Below are positions 19,318-28,495 of a DNA stretch of 64,000 nt, one piece after another; the stretch's first letter is position 1; the number at the start of each line of letters is the position of its first letter. The position numbers were made by a program, and so were the translations under genes. The stretch is from positions 62,001 to 126,000 of the forward strand of contig JAFAZX010000028.1 in assembly GCA_019239425.1 (NCBI GenBank), given 5' to 3'. Source of the DNA: Acidobacteriota bacterium (GTDB lineage: Bacteria > Acidobacteriota > Blastocatellia > Pyrinomonadales > Pyrinomonadaceae). A model generated the notes under the pieces. It did not search any database and was not told the DNA's origin. It saw only the letters and a program-made list of their open reading frames with translations.

Positions 19318-20211
19318 TCAATCGCACGACTCGCGGAGGGCGCGGAGAATCTCTTCGCCGAACTTCTTAATCTTCGACTCGCCGAGGCCGTAGATGTCCG
19401 CGAGAGCTTCGAGCGTCTCGGGGCGCGCGCGCGCGAGGTGTTCGAGCGTGCGGTCGGGGCAGATCATGTAGGCCGGCACGCGCTGCGTGTTCGCCAGCCC
19501 GAGCCTCCAGCCCTTCAAAGCCTTCACCACGCGCTTCTCTTCCGGCGTCAGGAGGAGTTCGGGCAAGGCCGGCTTCCGCCTCTTCTTCGGCTCGGCCCCC
19601 GGCTCCTTCGGCTCCGACGGCGCGACCTCCGACAAACGCAGCGCCAGCTCAAGCCGCCCCTCCGCCGCGAGCATGCGGCTCAGCTCCCCGTAGACGAGCA
19701 GGGCCATCCGCGCGTCGAGCGCCGCGTATTCGATCTGCGCGCGCGTGAGCGGGCGGCGGCGCCAGTTCGACTTCTGCAAGGTCTTGTCGATGGGCAGCCC
19801 GAACAGGTGCTCTGTGAGCGAGGCGAGGCTGTGCGACGCGAGCGTCAGGGCCATCCGCGACATGCGCAGCGTGTCGATTAGCCCTTCCGCCCGCACGCCC
19901 GCGCCGCGCAGCACCCCCTCGTCGAAGCGCGCGTTGTGTGCCACCATCTTCGTCGCCGGCGATTCGAGCAGAGGCCTGAGCGGCTCGACTCCCGCCGCCA
20001 GGATGTCCGCCACGATCACGTCGCCCTCCGCCGCCGCCAACTGCACGAGCGCCAACTGCTGGCCGCCAGACTTCACGTCCCAGAAAGTCTCCGTGTCCAG
20101 CCCGACCAGCGCCTCGCCGCTCAAAGACTCGGCCGCCTCGCGCAGCTGCGCCGCGTCGTCCAGGTAACGCCACGTAATCCGGCCCGACTGCTCAATCCAG
20201 CTCAAAACCAA
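19318..20211 (-). CDS. rnd: Ribonuclease D
   Basis: 297 aa. The DEDDy 3'-5' exonuclease domain has Exo I in VGLDTETFWD (near 39), Exo II in VAHNARFDEGVL (near 95) and Exo III in IEYAALDARMA (near 165). A HRDC domain sits at the C-terminus (about 215-290; GWRLGLANTQRVPAY, LADIYGLGESKIKKFG). Would trim 3' ends of tRNA precursors. Length is shorter than the E. coli protein, with one HRDC domain. Divergent from the signalling gene that follows. Confidence 0.92.
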   Translation of the reverse strand: MVLSWIEQSGRITWRYLDDAAQLREAAESLSGEALVGLDTETFWDVKSGGQQLALVQLAAAEGDVIVADILAAGVEPLRPLLESPATKMVAHNARFDEGVLRGAGVRAEGLIDTLRMSRMALTLASHSLASLTEHLFGLPIDKTLQKSNWRRRPLTRAQIEYAALDARMALLVYGELSRMLAAEGRLELALRLSEVAPSEPKEPGAEPKKRRKPALPELLLTPEEKRVVKALKGWRLGLANTQRVPAYMICPDRTLEHLARARPETLEALADIYGLGESKIKKFGEEILRALRESCD

Positions 20212-20282
20212 ACCCCTCCGGCCCGCAGCGGAAGTTACAGCCTTTCAACAAGATAAGTCTCGGCCGGCGGACAAGTTTTATC

Positions 20283-20312
20283 TTGACTTCGCCCTCACGA
20301 AAGCGCTACTTT
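20283..20312 (+). promoter_or_regulatory. Possible promoter for HD-GYP/GGDEF gene
   Basis: TTGACT (20283-20288), 18-base spacer, TACTTT (20307-20312). Good -35, mediocre -10. Confidence 0.35.
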
Positions 20313-20392
20313 AACTTTGGCCAACACAGTTGACCAACACGCCGGGGCCGCGCTCGCCGGACAGTTACAAATCCCGCAATCATCGCCCGAAA

Positions 20393-22357
20393 ATGCCTCT
20401 GACTAAAAAGTTCTCTGCCGCCCCGAGTCTTTCTCTATTCGCCGCGGCCGCGCTGCTCGCGTCCATGCTCGCGCTGCTCTTCGCGGCGCAAGGCCCGCTC
20501 GGCGCGCGCGAGGCGTCCCTGCTCGCCGCCGGCTCGCTCGCGCTAATACTCTTACTGTATCTCCCCTTCCGCCACAAGCAGTCCGTCGCCGAAGTCCGGC
20601 GCGAAGTCGAGGAGCGCTTGGCGCTAGCGGAGTCCGCGGCCGAGCTGAACCTGCGCGCCGTCGAGTCGCTCGCCATCGCCATCGACGCCAAGGCGCAGAC
20701 GACGCACGGGCACGTGCGCCGCACGCAAGTCTACGCGATGGAGCTGGGGCGACTCCTGAACGTCAGCCAGGGCGAACTGGAGGCCCTGAAGGCGGCCGCG
20801 CTTCTACACGACATCGGGAACCTCGCGGTGCCCGGCTACATCCTGAACAAGCCCGGGCGACTCTCGCCGGCCGAGTTCGAGAAGATGAAGGTGCACACGA
20901 CGGTCGGCGGCGACATCGTCAGCCGCGTGGGCTTCCCCTTCCCCGTCGAGGACGCGGTCAGGTTTCACCACGAGCGCTGGGACGGCACGGGCTACCCGCG
21001 CGGCCTGAAGGGCGAGCGCATCCCGCTCGTCGCGCGCATCGTCGCGGCCGTGGACTTCTTCGACTCGACGCGCTGCGACCGCCCGTACCGCGCCGGCATG
21101 AAGCGCGAGCAGTCGCTCGCGCTCCTCAGGAGTAAGGCCGGCAAGGCGTTCGACCCCGTCGTCGTCGAGATGTTCGTTAAGCACGTCGAGAAGTTCGACG
21201 CGCTCCTTTCACCCGCAGACCTGTGCGAGCAGGTGGGCGAGGATGAGCCTAAAGAACTCCAGGCGGCGCCGCCCGCGCCGGAAGCACACACCTCCGGCGA
21301 GTGGTCGAACGGCTTCCGCTCCATCGCGCGCGCGCAGCGCGAGGTGTCGGCCCTGCACGAGCTGACGCAGGTGCTCGGCGCCTCGCTCAACCTGCAGGAC
21401 ACTTCGGCGCTCGTCGCCGCGCGCCTGCGCGAGATCGTCCCGTTCGACGCCTGCGTCATCTACGCGCTCGACGACCGGACGGGGCGCGCCGAGCCGGTCT
21501 TCGCCGCGGGCGAGTGGGCGGAGTTCTTCTCTTCACGCAGCGCCGCGGCCGGCGAAGGCATCACGGGCTGGGTCGTCGCCAACGCGCGCGGGATGTGCCA
21601 CACGCCGCCCGAGCTCGAACTGACGGGCGCGCCCGCGGACGTCGCTTCGCAGATTGAGGACTGCGTCTCCGCGCCGCTCGTGCGCGAGGACGGGGCGTTC
21701 GGCGCCGTCACGCTCTTCTCGAAGACCGCGGGCGCGTACACGTCCGAGCACCTGCGCCTGCTCGACTCGGTCTGCCTGCACACCTCCGGTGCCATCAACA
21801 ACGCTCTCGCGCACGAGCGCACGCGCGAGAGCGCGCTCACGGATCAACTGACGGGACTGCCGAACGCGCGCGCCCTCCAGCTCATGCTCGAACACCGCCT
21901 GGCCGAGTGCCGCCGCTACGAGGGCGAAGTCGTCTCCGTCCTGAGCGTCAACGTCGACGACTTCAAGGAGGTCAACGAGCAGTTCGGCCACGGCGTCGGC
22001 GACCGCGTGCTGGCCTCGCTCTCCGCGGTCGTCAAGGGCCAGCTCCGCCAGATGGACATGCTCGCGCGTTTCACGGGGGACGAGTTCCTCGCCGTCCTGC
22101 CCGGCGCCGACACGCGCGTCGCCGCGATGGTCGCCGAGCGCGTCCGCCACGCCGTCGAGTCGGAGGTCTTCAACGTCAAGACCGGCCGCAACATTCAAGT
22201 CTTGGTCAGCGCCGGCTCCGGCTCCTACCCCGCCGACGGCGAGACCGCGGACGAACTCCTCAAATCGGCCGCCCGCGCCATGCGCCGCGACAAACAGGCG
22301 CGCAGGCACCCCGCCACGTCCCCCGCCGCCGTCGTCCCCATCGACGCGTATCGGTAG
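20393..22357 (+). CDS. HD-GYP/GAF/GGDEF signalling protein
   Basis: About 654 aa from the ATG coding MPLTKKFS; a TTG at 20330 is possible. Two N-terminal membrane helices (about 10-60) precede an HD-GYP phosphodiesterase-type domain: LLHDIGNLAVP, FHHERWDGTGYPRGLKG. A GAF domain follows (about 310-470), then a diguanylate-cyclase domain whose active loop reads TGDEF rather than GGDEF, with DDFKEVNEQFGH metal ligands present. It thus combines potential c-di-GMP breakdown and synthesis modules in one membrane protein. The altered loop makes cyclase activity uncertain. The TAG stop is at the edge of repeat A3. Confidence 0.9.
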   Translation: MPLTKKFSAAPSLSLFAAAALLASMLALLFAAQGPLGAREASLLAAGSLALILLLYLPFRHKQSVAEVRREVEERLALAESAAELNLRAVESLAIAIDAKAQTTHGHVRRTQVYAMELGRLLNVSQGELEALKAAALLHDIGNLAVPGYILNKPGRLSPAEFEKMKVHTTVGGDIVSRVGFPFPVEDAVRFHHERWDGTGYPRGLKGERIPLVARIVAAVDFFDSTRCDRPYRAGMKREQSLALLRSKAGKAFDPVVVEMFVKHVEKFDALLSPADLCEQVGEDEPKELQAAPPAPEAHTSGEWSNGFRSIARAQREVSALHELTQVLGASLNLQDTSALVAARLREIVPFDACVIYALDDRTGRAEPVFAAGEWAEFFSSRSAAAGEGITGWVVANARGMCHTPPELELTGAPADVASQIEDCVSAPLVREDGAFGAVTLFSKTAGAYTSEHLRLLDSVCLHTSGAINNALAHERTRESALTDQLTGLPNARALQLMLEHRLAECRRYEGEVVSVLSVNVDDFKEVNEQFGHGVGDRVLASLSAVVKGQLRQMDMLARFTGDEFLAVLPGADTRVAAMVAERVRHAVESEVFNVKTGRNIQVLVSAGSGSYPADGETADELLKSAARAMRRDKQARRHPATSPAAVVPIDAYR

Positions 22358-22517
22358 TAGGCAGTAGGCAGATGGCAGTAGGCAGTTGAAGGCGAGAGTC
22401 TTTCAGAAACGGTTCTTAACGAACGGGGGCGGCGAGATTAGCAACTCGCCGCCCCCGTTCGCTTTGACCTCGTTTGCTTCCCGCTAACTGCCTACGGCCA
22501 ACTGTCTACTGCCTACT
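22356..22517. repeat. Heptad inverted repeat, family A (A3), enclosing a terminator
   Basis: Left arm 22356-22390 (GGCAGTA units), right arm 22485-22517. The right arm is more degenerate than in other copies. A separate 16-bp GC-rich hairpin occupies the centre. Confidence 0.82.
22421..22460. terminator. Strong GC-rich hairpin inside repeat A3
   Basis: A perfect 16-bp stem (22421-22436 with 22445-22460) with an 8-base loop, 64 bases after the HD-GYP/GGDEF stop and upstream of the pdhA promoter. Followed by a GCTTTG tract rather than a long T run, so intrinsic termination is likely but not certain. Confidence 0.7.
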
Positions 22518-22527
22518 TCCCCCCTTT

Positions 22528-22556
22528 TTGCCGCGCGGGTCAAAGTCGCGTATAAT
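22528..22556 (+). promoter_or_regulatory. Sigma-70-type promoter of pyruvate dehydrogenase operon
   Basis: TTGCCG (22528-22533), 17-base spacer, perfect TATAAT (22551-22556). It leaves a leader of about 110 bases before the pdhA ATG. Confidence 0.7.
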
Positions 22557-22670
22557 CCGTCCCCGTCACAACTGAACACCGAGAGGTCGCGGAAGTAGTG
22601 CGGCGCGGGGACTCCGGCGGGGGCGTCCGCGTCGGCGGCTGAAGACCGCACGCGCGCGAGATTTCACACC

Positions 22671-23813
22671 ATGAGTGAGCTTAAAGTGACACCGATGAGA
22701 CCAAGGACAGAGTCGGAAGGCGCCTCGGCCGGGGCCGGCGTCGCCGAGGAGCGCGACGCGCGCGACCGCATCGACCCGGCCGAACTCCGCGAGGAGCACG
22801 AGCAGAGACATCAGGAGCAGCTCAAGCAGATCGGGGGCGTCGACCGCGACACCCTGCTCAAGATGCTCTACCAGATGGTTCTCATCCGGCGCTTCGAGGA
22901 GAAGTCGGCCGAGAGCTACACGCTCGGCAAGATCGGCGGCTTCTGCCACCTCTACATCGGCCAGGAGGCCGTCGCCGTCGGCTGCCTCTCGGCGCTCAGG
23001 CCCGACGACTACGTCTTCACGAGCTACCGCGACCACGGCCACGCGCTCGTCATGGGCACCTCGCCGGACGAGGTGATGGCCGAGCTGTTCGGCAAGATCG
23101 GCGGCTGCTCGAAGGGCAAGGGCGGCTCGATGCACCTCTTCGACGCCGACAAGCACTTCCTCGGCGGGCACGGCATCGTCGGCGGCCAGATACCGCTCGC
23201 GACGGGGACGGCCTACGCCACGAAGTACAAGGGCACGGATCAGGCGACGCTCGTCTTCTTCGGCGAGGCGGCGGTCAATCAGGGCGCGTTCCACGAGTCG
23301 CTCAACATGGCGCAGCTCTGGAAGCTGCCCTGCATCTACATCTGCGAGAACAACCAGTACGGCATGGGCACGTCGCTCAAGCGCGCGATGTCGATCAGCG
23401 ACGTGTCGCAGAAGGCCGTCGGCTACGGGATGGCCTCGGAGTTCGTGGACGGCATGGACGTGCTGGCGGTGCGCGCGGCGACCGAGCGCGCGCTGGAGCG
23501 CGCGCGCAAGGAGTATCTGCCGTCGCTCCTGGAGATTCGCACCTACCGCTTCATGGGCCACTCGATGTCCGACCCCGGCCACTACCGCACGCGCGCCGAG
23601 ATCGAGAAGTATCAGGAGCGCGACCCCGTCAAGGTCTTCGGCGACAACCTCCGCGAGAAGGGCGTCCTCGACGACGCCGGCCTCAAGGAGATCGAAGAGC
23701 GCGTCCGCGCCGAGGTCGAGCACTCCGTCAAGTTCGCCGACGAGAGCCCCGAGCCTGCGCCCGAGGAGCTTTTCACGGACATCTACGCCAACCCGATCAA
23801 GCCGGGAAGATGA
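22671..23813 (+). CDS. pdhA: Pyruvate dehydrogenase E1 component, alpha subunit
   Basis: 380 aa. The first ~60 residues are an acidic, charged extension. The E1 core begins at LLKMLYQMVLIRRFEEK. GKGGSMHLF, GGHGIVGGQIPLATG and the thiamine-diphosphate segment FFGEAAVNQGAFHESLNMA are characteristic. The usual GDG there reads GEA. The phosphorylation-loop equivalent YRFMGHSMSDPG is intact. Pairs with the beta subunit encoded two genes later to decarboxylate pyruvate. Stop overlaps the next start by four bases (ATGA). Confidence 0.95.
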   Translation: MSELKVTPMRPRTESEGASAGAGVAEERDARDRIDPAELREEHEQRHQEQLKQIGGVDRDTLLKMLYQMVLIRRFEEKSAESYTLGKIGGFCHLYIGQEAVAVGCLSALRPDDYVFTSYRDHGHALVMGTSPDEVMAELFGKIGGCSKGKGGSMHLFDADKHFLGGHGIVGGQIPLATGTAYATKYKGTDQATLVFFGEAAVNQGAFHESLNMAQLWKLPCIYICENNQYGMGTSLKRAMSISDVSQKAVGYGMASEFVDGMDVLAVRAATERALERARKEYLPSLLEIRTYRFMGHSMSDPGHYRTRAEIEKYQERDPVKVFGDNLREKGVLDDAGLKEIEERVRAEVEHSVKFADESPEPAPEELFTDIYANPIKPGR

Positions 23814-24799
23814 GAAGTCGAAGACTCTTCAGCTCCGCCCTCCTCATCGGCCTCGCGGCTTCGGCCGCGGCGGCGCAGACGTACACCTCCGTCTGGCTGA
23901 GGGTCGCGCCGGAGGACGAAGAGTTCGCCGTCCACTTCCCCGAGCCGAACTTCCGCATCCGCCGCGAACTGCCCTTCGGCGGCGGCGTCACCCTTAAGCC
24001 CGCCTCCTTCGAGGTCACACACGACGGCGCGCTCCTCTCCGTCCTTTCCTTCGCGAAGTCTGCGGCCGGGACGCCGAAGTCGCTCGACGCTTTCATCAAG
24101 GGCTTCCAACGCGCCCTCGGCGCGGGCGCGGCGATGGAGTTCGAGCGTCAGGTCGAGCTCGACGGGAATAAAGGAAGGCAGTTCCGGCTCAGGCTGGGCG
24201 AAGACGTCGGTTCGGCGCGCGTCTTCGAAACCGGCAGGCACTTCTACGTGGTGCTCACCTACGGCGTCAAAGAGGCCGCGGGCGTCGCCGAGCGCTTCCA
24301 CAGTTCGTTCAGCCTCGACCCGTCCGCCGCGGATCGCGTCGCGCTGAGAATGCCTTCGTCGAGTCAGACATTCTCGACGAAACAGCCGGCGTCACTTTGG
24401 CCCGTGGCCGGCGGCGGCCCGGGCTTATCGGTGCTTGTCGTCGGGACGACCTCCGAAGGGCCTGCGCCGCCGCCGGACGGAGCGTCCGGCATCGACGTTT
24501 CGAAGACGGCCGGCAGGATGGTCGTCAAGGGCGGCGTCCTCAACGGCAAGGCCATCGTCAAACCGCAGCCCATGTACCCGCCTATCGCGAAGGCGGCGCG
24601 CGCGCAGGGCCTGGTCACGGTGCAGGTCGTCGTCGACGAAGAGGGCTACGTCATCGCCGCGTTTGCCGTGAGCGGCCACCCTTTGCTTCAACAGGCGGCG
24701 GTCTTCGCCGCGCGCCAGGCGCGCTTCACGCCGACGCTGCTCTCGGGGCAGCCGGTGAAGGTGTCGGGCGTCATCACCTACAACTTCGTGCTCCAGTAA
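23810..24799 (+). CDS. Secreted protein with TonB C-terminal domain
   Basis: 329 aa. Signal peptide cleaved near AAAQT (residue ~24). The N-terminal half is unrecognised. The C-terminal ~90 residues form a TonB-type domain: KPQPMYPPIAKAARAQGLVTVQVVVD... is the classic opening, ending VSGVITYNFVLQ. Acidobacteria carry many such secreted TonB-C proteins. There is no TonB-like N-terminal anchor, so it is unlikely to be a true energy transducer. It is translationally coupled between pdhA and pdhB, an odd location for an extracytoplasmic protein. Confidence 0.82.
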   Translation: MRSRRLFSSALLIGLAASAAAAQTYTSVWLRVAPEDEEFAVHFPEPNFRIRRELPFGGGVTLKPASFEVTHDGALLSVLSFAKSAAGTPKSLDAFIKGFQRALGAGAAMEFERQVELDGNKGRQFRLRLGEDVGSARVFETGRHFYVVLTYGVKEAAGVAERFHSSFSLDPSAADRVALRMPSSSQTFSTKQPASLWPVAGGGPGLSVLVVGTTSEGPAPPPDGASGIDVSKTAGRMVVKGGVLNGKAIVKPQPMYPPIAKAARAQGLVTVQVVVDEEGYVIAAFAVSGHPLLQQAAVFAARQARFTPTLLSGQPVKVSGVITYNFVLQ

Positions 24800-24859
24800 G
24801 CGGGAGAGCCGAGGAGCGCCGGGGTCGCGCCGGCGCCGCAAAACTGTCCGGAGGTTTGA

Positions 24860-25843
24860 ATGGCCGTTATCACGATACGCGAGGCGCTCAACCAGGCGAT
24901 GCGCGAGGAGATGCGCCGGGACGAGGGCGTCTTCCTGATGGGCGAGGAGGTCGCGGCCTACCAGGGGGCTTATAAAGTTTCGAAGGGCCTGCTCGAAGAG
25001 TTCGGCGACAAGCGCGTGGTCGATTCGCCCATCACGGAGCTTGGCTTCGCGGGCCTCGGCGTCGGCGCGGCGATGGTGGGCTTGAGGCCCATCATCGAGT
25101 TCATGACCTTCAACTTCTCCATCCTCGCCACCGACCAGATCATCAACTCGGCCGCGAAGATGCGCTACATGTCGGGCGGCCAGTTCAAAATCCCCATCGT
25201 CTTCCGCGGCCCGAACGGGTCGGCCTTCCAGGTCTCTTCGCAGCACTCGCAGGCCCTGGAGAGCTGGTACGCGCACTTCCCCGGCCTCAAGGTCGTAATG
25301 CCCTCGACGCCGGCCGACGCGAAGGGACTCTTGAAGAGCGCCATCCGCGACGACGACCCCGTGGTCTTTCTCGAACAGGAGCGCATGTACGGCAACAAGG
25401 GCGAGGTGCCCGACGGCGAGGACTTCCTCGTCCCGCTCGGCGTCGCCGACGTGAAGCGCGAGGGCACGGACTGCACCGTCGTCGCGCGCTCGATGACCGT
25501 GCCCCTGGCCCTGAAGGCCGCCGAGGAGTTGGAGAAGCAGGGCGTCTCGGTCGAGGTCGTCGACCCGCGCACCATCCGGCCGCTCGACATCGAGACCATC
25601 GTCAACTCCGTCAAGAAGACGAACCGCCTCGTCATCGCCGAGGAGTCGCACGCCTTCTGCGGCGTCGGCGCCGAGATCAGCGCGCAGGTCATGGAGCACG
25701 CCTTCGACTACCTCGACGCGCCCGTCAAGCGCCTCTCGGGCGCCGACGCCCCCATGCCCTACGCCAAGAACCTCGAACGGCTCGCGCTCCCCGACGTCGA
25801 GCGCATCGTCAAGGCCGTCCGCGAGGTCTCGTACTTGGATTAG
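24860..25843 (+). CDS. pdhB: Pyruvate dehydrogenase E1 component, beta subunit
   Basis: 327 aa, standard length. Start follows GGAGG. The N-terminal [18 protein letters not shown] and the conserved [33 protein letters not shown] and [13 protein letters not shown] segments define the family. Forms the alpha2beta2 E1 heterotetramer with PdhA. The TAG stop is the first codon of repeat C2. Confidence 0.96.
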   Translation: MAVITIREALNQAMREEMRRDEGVFLMGEEVAAYQGAYKVSKGLLEEFGDKRVVDSPITELGFAGLGVGAAMVGLRPIIEFMTFNFSILATDQIINSAAKMRYMSGGQFKIPIVFRGPNGSAFQVSSQHSQALESWYAHFPGLKVVMPSTPADAKGLLKSAIRDDDPVVFLEQERMYGNKGEVPDGEDFLVPLGVADVKREGTDCTVVARSMTVPLALKAAEELEKQGVSVEVVDPRTIRPLDIETIVNSVKKTNRLVIAEESHAFCGVGAEISAQVMEHAFDYLDAPVKRLSGADAPMPYAKNLERLALPDVERIVKAVREVSYLD

Positions 25844-25914
25844 TGAATGGTGAGTGGTGAATGGTAAATAGAAGCCGTCTTCGACCAGTCACCAATCACC
25901 ATTGACCATTTACC
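25841..25914. repeat. Heptad inverted repeat, family C (C2)
   Basis: Left arm 25841-25871 and right arm about 25884-25914, GGTGAAT/GGTAAAT units, some mismatches. It lies inside the pdh operon between E1 beta and E2. If it formed a full terminator it would cut off E2 expression. Confidence 0.8.
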
Positions 25915-25924
25915 GGGAGAACTA

Positions 25925-27259
25925 ATGGCAACGCAGGTCGTGATGCCCAAGCTGTCGCCGACGATGGAGGAGGGGCAGCTCTCGCGCTGGCTGAAGAACG
26001 AGGGCGACAAGGTCAGTTTCGGCGAGCCTATCGCCGAGATCGACACCGACAAGGCGACGATGGAGGCGACGGCCACGACCGCGGGCGTGCTGCGCAAGAT
26101 CATCGTGCCCGCGGGCGAGACCGTACCCTTAGGCGCCGTCATCGCCATCGTCGGCGAGGCGGACGAGGACATCTCCGGCATCGTCTCGGAAACCTCTTCG
26201 GGCGCGGCGCCGGCCGAGAAGAAGGAACCCGTTCAGGAGAAGCCCGAGGCCCCGCAGGAGGCCGCGCCTGAACCCGCCCCGGCTCAGCCCGCGCCGCAGG
26301 CGCAACCCGCGGAGGCGCAGGCGGGCGGCAACGGCCAGCGCGGCGACGGCCGGCTCATCGTCTCGCCCATCGCCGCGCGCATGGCGGCCGACGCCGGCAT
26401 TAACCTCAACACCCTGAAGGGCACAGGCCCCGGCGGCCGCATCGTCAAGCGCGACATCGAGGCCGCGATGAAGGCCGGCCCCGCGCCGCAGGCAGAGCCC
26501 CAGGCGCAGCCGCAGGAAGAGCAGGCGAAGCACGCGCCCGCCCCGCAGCCCGCCGTCCAACCGGCCGGCGGCGCCGCGCCCTACCGCGAAGAGAACGTTT
26601 CGACGATGCGCGCCACCATCGCGCGCCGCCTCGTCCAGTCGCTCGGCCCCATCCCGCACATCTTCCTCACCACCGAGATCGAGATGGACAGGACGGCCGA
26701 GATGCGCAAGCAGTTGAACGCGCTCGACCCCGAGAACAAGGTCAGCATCAACGACTTCGTCATCAAGGTCGCGGCCCACGCGCTCCTGCAGCACCCGGCC
26801 GTCAACGCCTCCTTCCAGGAGAAGGTCATCCGCTACTACGAGCGCGCGGACATCGGCGTCGCAGTCGCCTTGGAGAACGGGCTCATCACGCCGGTCGTGC
26901 GCAACGCGAACGCGAAGTCGGTCGGCCAGATCAGCCGCGAAGTTAAAGAACTCGCCGAGCGCGCGCGCAACCGCAAGCTCGCGCCCGAGGAGTACACCGG
27001 CGCGACCTTCTCCGTCAGCAACCTCGGCATGTTCGGCATTGACGAGTTCACCGCGCTCATCAACCCGCCCGAGGCCTGCATCCTCGCCGTCGGCGCGATG
27101 ACGCCCACGCCGGTCGTGCGCGACGGCGAGGTGACGGTGCGCCAGATGATGAAGGTCACGCTCTCCTGCGACCACCGCATCGTGGACGGCGCGACCGGCG
27201 CCAAGTTCCTGCAGACGCTCAAGAAGATTCTTGAGAACCCGCTCTACCTGATTGCCTGA
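25925..27259 (+). CDS. pdhC: Pyruvate dehydrogenase E2, dihydrolipoamide acetyltransferase
   Basis: 444 aa. One N-terminal lipoyl domain (1-80) with the lipoylated Lys in IDTDKATME. A Pro/Ala/Glu-rich linker follows, then the peripheral subunit-binding domain (about 135-175; VSPIAARMAADAGINL). A second Ala/Pro/Gln linker leads to the catalytic domain (about 215-444) with the active-site LSCDHRIVDGATGAKFL. It transfers acetyl to CoA and forms the complex core. No E3 (lpd) gene lies next to it, so E3 must be encoded elsewhere. Confidence 0.95.
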   Translation: MATQVVMPKLSPTMEEGQLSRWLKNEGDKVSFGEPIAEIDTDKATMEATATTAGVLRKIIVPAGETVPLGAVIAIVGEADEDISGIVSETSSGAAPAEKKEPVQEKPEAPQEAAPEPAPAQPAPQAQPAEAQAGGNGQRGDGRLIVSPIAARMAADAGINLNTLKGTGPGGRIVKRDIEAAMKAGPAPQAEPQAQPQEEQAKHAPAPQPAVQPAGGAAPYREENVSTMRATIARRLVQSLGPIPHIFLTTEIEMDRTAEMRKQLNALDPENKVSINDFVIKVAAHALLQHPAVNASFQEKVIRYYERADIGVAVALENGLITPVVRNANAKSVGQISREVKELAERARNRKLAPEEYTGATFSVSNLGMFGIDEFTALINPPEACILAVGAMTPTPVVRDGEVTVRQMMKVTLSCDHRIVDGATGAKFLQTLKKILENPLYLIA

Positions 27260-27277
27260 GACCGACGAGGGGGAACG

Positions 27278-27478
27278 ATGAGCACGAACCAACCCGAAGA
27301 GGCGCCTTCGAACGTCACGACCGACGCCGAGAGCCAGGAGTACGGCGCGCAGCACGGCCAGACGCCCGAGGGGCAGAACACGGGCTCCTCCAGCCCGGAC
27401 GCGCAGGCCGACCCCGACAACACCTCCGCGGGCGAGCCCGGCGAAGGCACCGGCGCGAAGGGCGGCGAGTATAGCTAA
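27278..27478 (+). CDS. Small acidic disordered protein
   Basis: 66 aa with a strong ribosome site (GAGGGGG) and an ATG 18 bases after the E2 stop, so likely the last gene of the pdh operon. The sequence is rich in Glu, Asp, Gly, Ser, Gln and Pro, with no hydrophobic core and no recognisable domain. It is probably intrinsically disordered. Function unknown. The good start signal and operon position are the reasons for calling it. Confidence 0.6.
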   Translation: MSTNQPEEAPSNVTTDAESQEYGAQHGQTPEGQNTGSSSPDAQADPDNTSAGEPGEGTGAKGGEYS

Positions 27479-27483
27479 TCGTC

Positions 27484-27538
27484 TGATTGGTTCATCGGTT
27501 CATTGATTCAATGAAGAAATGAACAAATGAATCAATCC
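27484..27538. repeat. Inverted repeat with heptad/octad units, family E (E1)
   Basis: Left arm 27484-27508 of GGTTCAT/TGATTCA units pairs with 27515-27538 around a short loop. It follows the small acidic protein gene. The right arm contains the ATG (27527-27529) of the EamA permease. Confidence 0.75.
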
Positions 27539-28468
27539 CGCCATACACGGGGGCCGCACGTAGCCCTTCTGGCTGTTCAAATAATCTTCGGGACGTGGCC
27601 CGTGCTGGGCAAGATCGCGCTGCGCGCCGTCCCGAGCACGGGGCTCGTGGCGATACGGGTCGGGGGCGCGGCCGTCTCCTTCCTTTTGCTGATGGGCCTG
27701 CGCGGCCGGCTCGTCACGCCCGGCCGGCGCGACCTCGCGCGGCTCGTGCTCTACAGCCTCCTCGGCGTCGTCTTCAACCAGTTCCTCTACGTCAAAGGTC
27801 TCTCGCTCTCGACCGCGGTCAACGCCGCGCTCCTCAACGCGACGATCCCCGTCTTCACGCTACTCGTCGGCACGCTGCTCGGCAGAGACAGGCTGAGCTT
27901 GCGCGTCGCGCTCGGCACGCTCGTCGCCGCGTCGGGCGTCGTCTACCTGATAGACCCTCTGCGCGCCGACCTCGGCGGCGACACGATGAGGGGCAACCTT
28001 CTTCTCGTCGCCAACACCTTCTGCTACGGCGCTTACCTCGCCGTCTCGCAGGACGTGTTCCGGCGCTACGGCGCGCTGACGGCGATGACGTGGCTCTTCG
28101 CCATCGGGGCGATAGCGGCGGTGCCGTTCGGCGGCTACCACCTCGCGCAGACAGACCCCTCGAACTTCGGCCTCGTCGTCTGGCTCGTACTCGTCCACAC
28201 CGTGCTCGCGCAGACGGTCGGCGCCTACTACCTCAACGCGTGGGCTTTGGAGCGCGTCCCGCCGAGCACGGTCGCCGTCTACATCTACCTCCAGCCGCTC
28301 TTCGCCTTCGTCGTCGCGCCCCTCCTGCTCGGTGCGGGCGAGCTGCCCGGCCTGCGCCACGCCGTCGCCACGCTCCTCATCTTCGCGGGCGTGGCCGCGG
28401 TCACGCTGGGCCGGCGCGGAAAGTTCGAGGAGGAGGTCTCCGAACACCCTGACGCGCTCGCGCACTGA
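27527..28468 (+). CDS. EamA/DMT-superfamily permease
   Basis: 313 aa with about ten hydrophobic segments in two EamA repeats. The first has GTWPVLGKIALRAVP and the second begins near GNLLLVANTFCYGAYLAVS, with the late YYLNAWALERVPPSTVAVYIYLQPLFAFV typical of the family. Inner-membrane metabolite or amino-acid exporter; substrate unknown. The start codon lies in repeat E1 and no Shine-Dalgarno is apparent. Confidence 0.9.
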   Translation: MNQSRHTRGPHVALLAVQIIFGTWPVLGKIALRAVPSTGLVAIRVGGAAVSFLLLMGLRGRLVTPGRRDLARLVLYSLLGVVFNQFLYVKGLSLSTAVNAALLNATIPVFTLLVGTLLGRDRLSLRVALGTLVAASGVVYLIDPLRADLGGDTMRGNLLLVANTFCYGAYLAVSQDVFRRYGALTAMTWLFAIGAIAAVPFGGYHLAQTDPSNFGLVVWLVLVHTVLAQTVGAYYLNAWALERVPPSTVAVYIYLQPLFAFVVAPLLLGAGELPGLRHAVATLLIFAGVAAVTLGRRGKFEEEVSEHPDALAH

Positions 28469-28495
28469 TTTGCTAAAATCCGGCGCGGAACCTTT

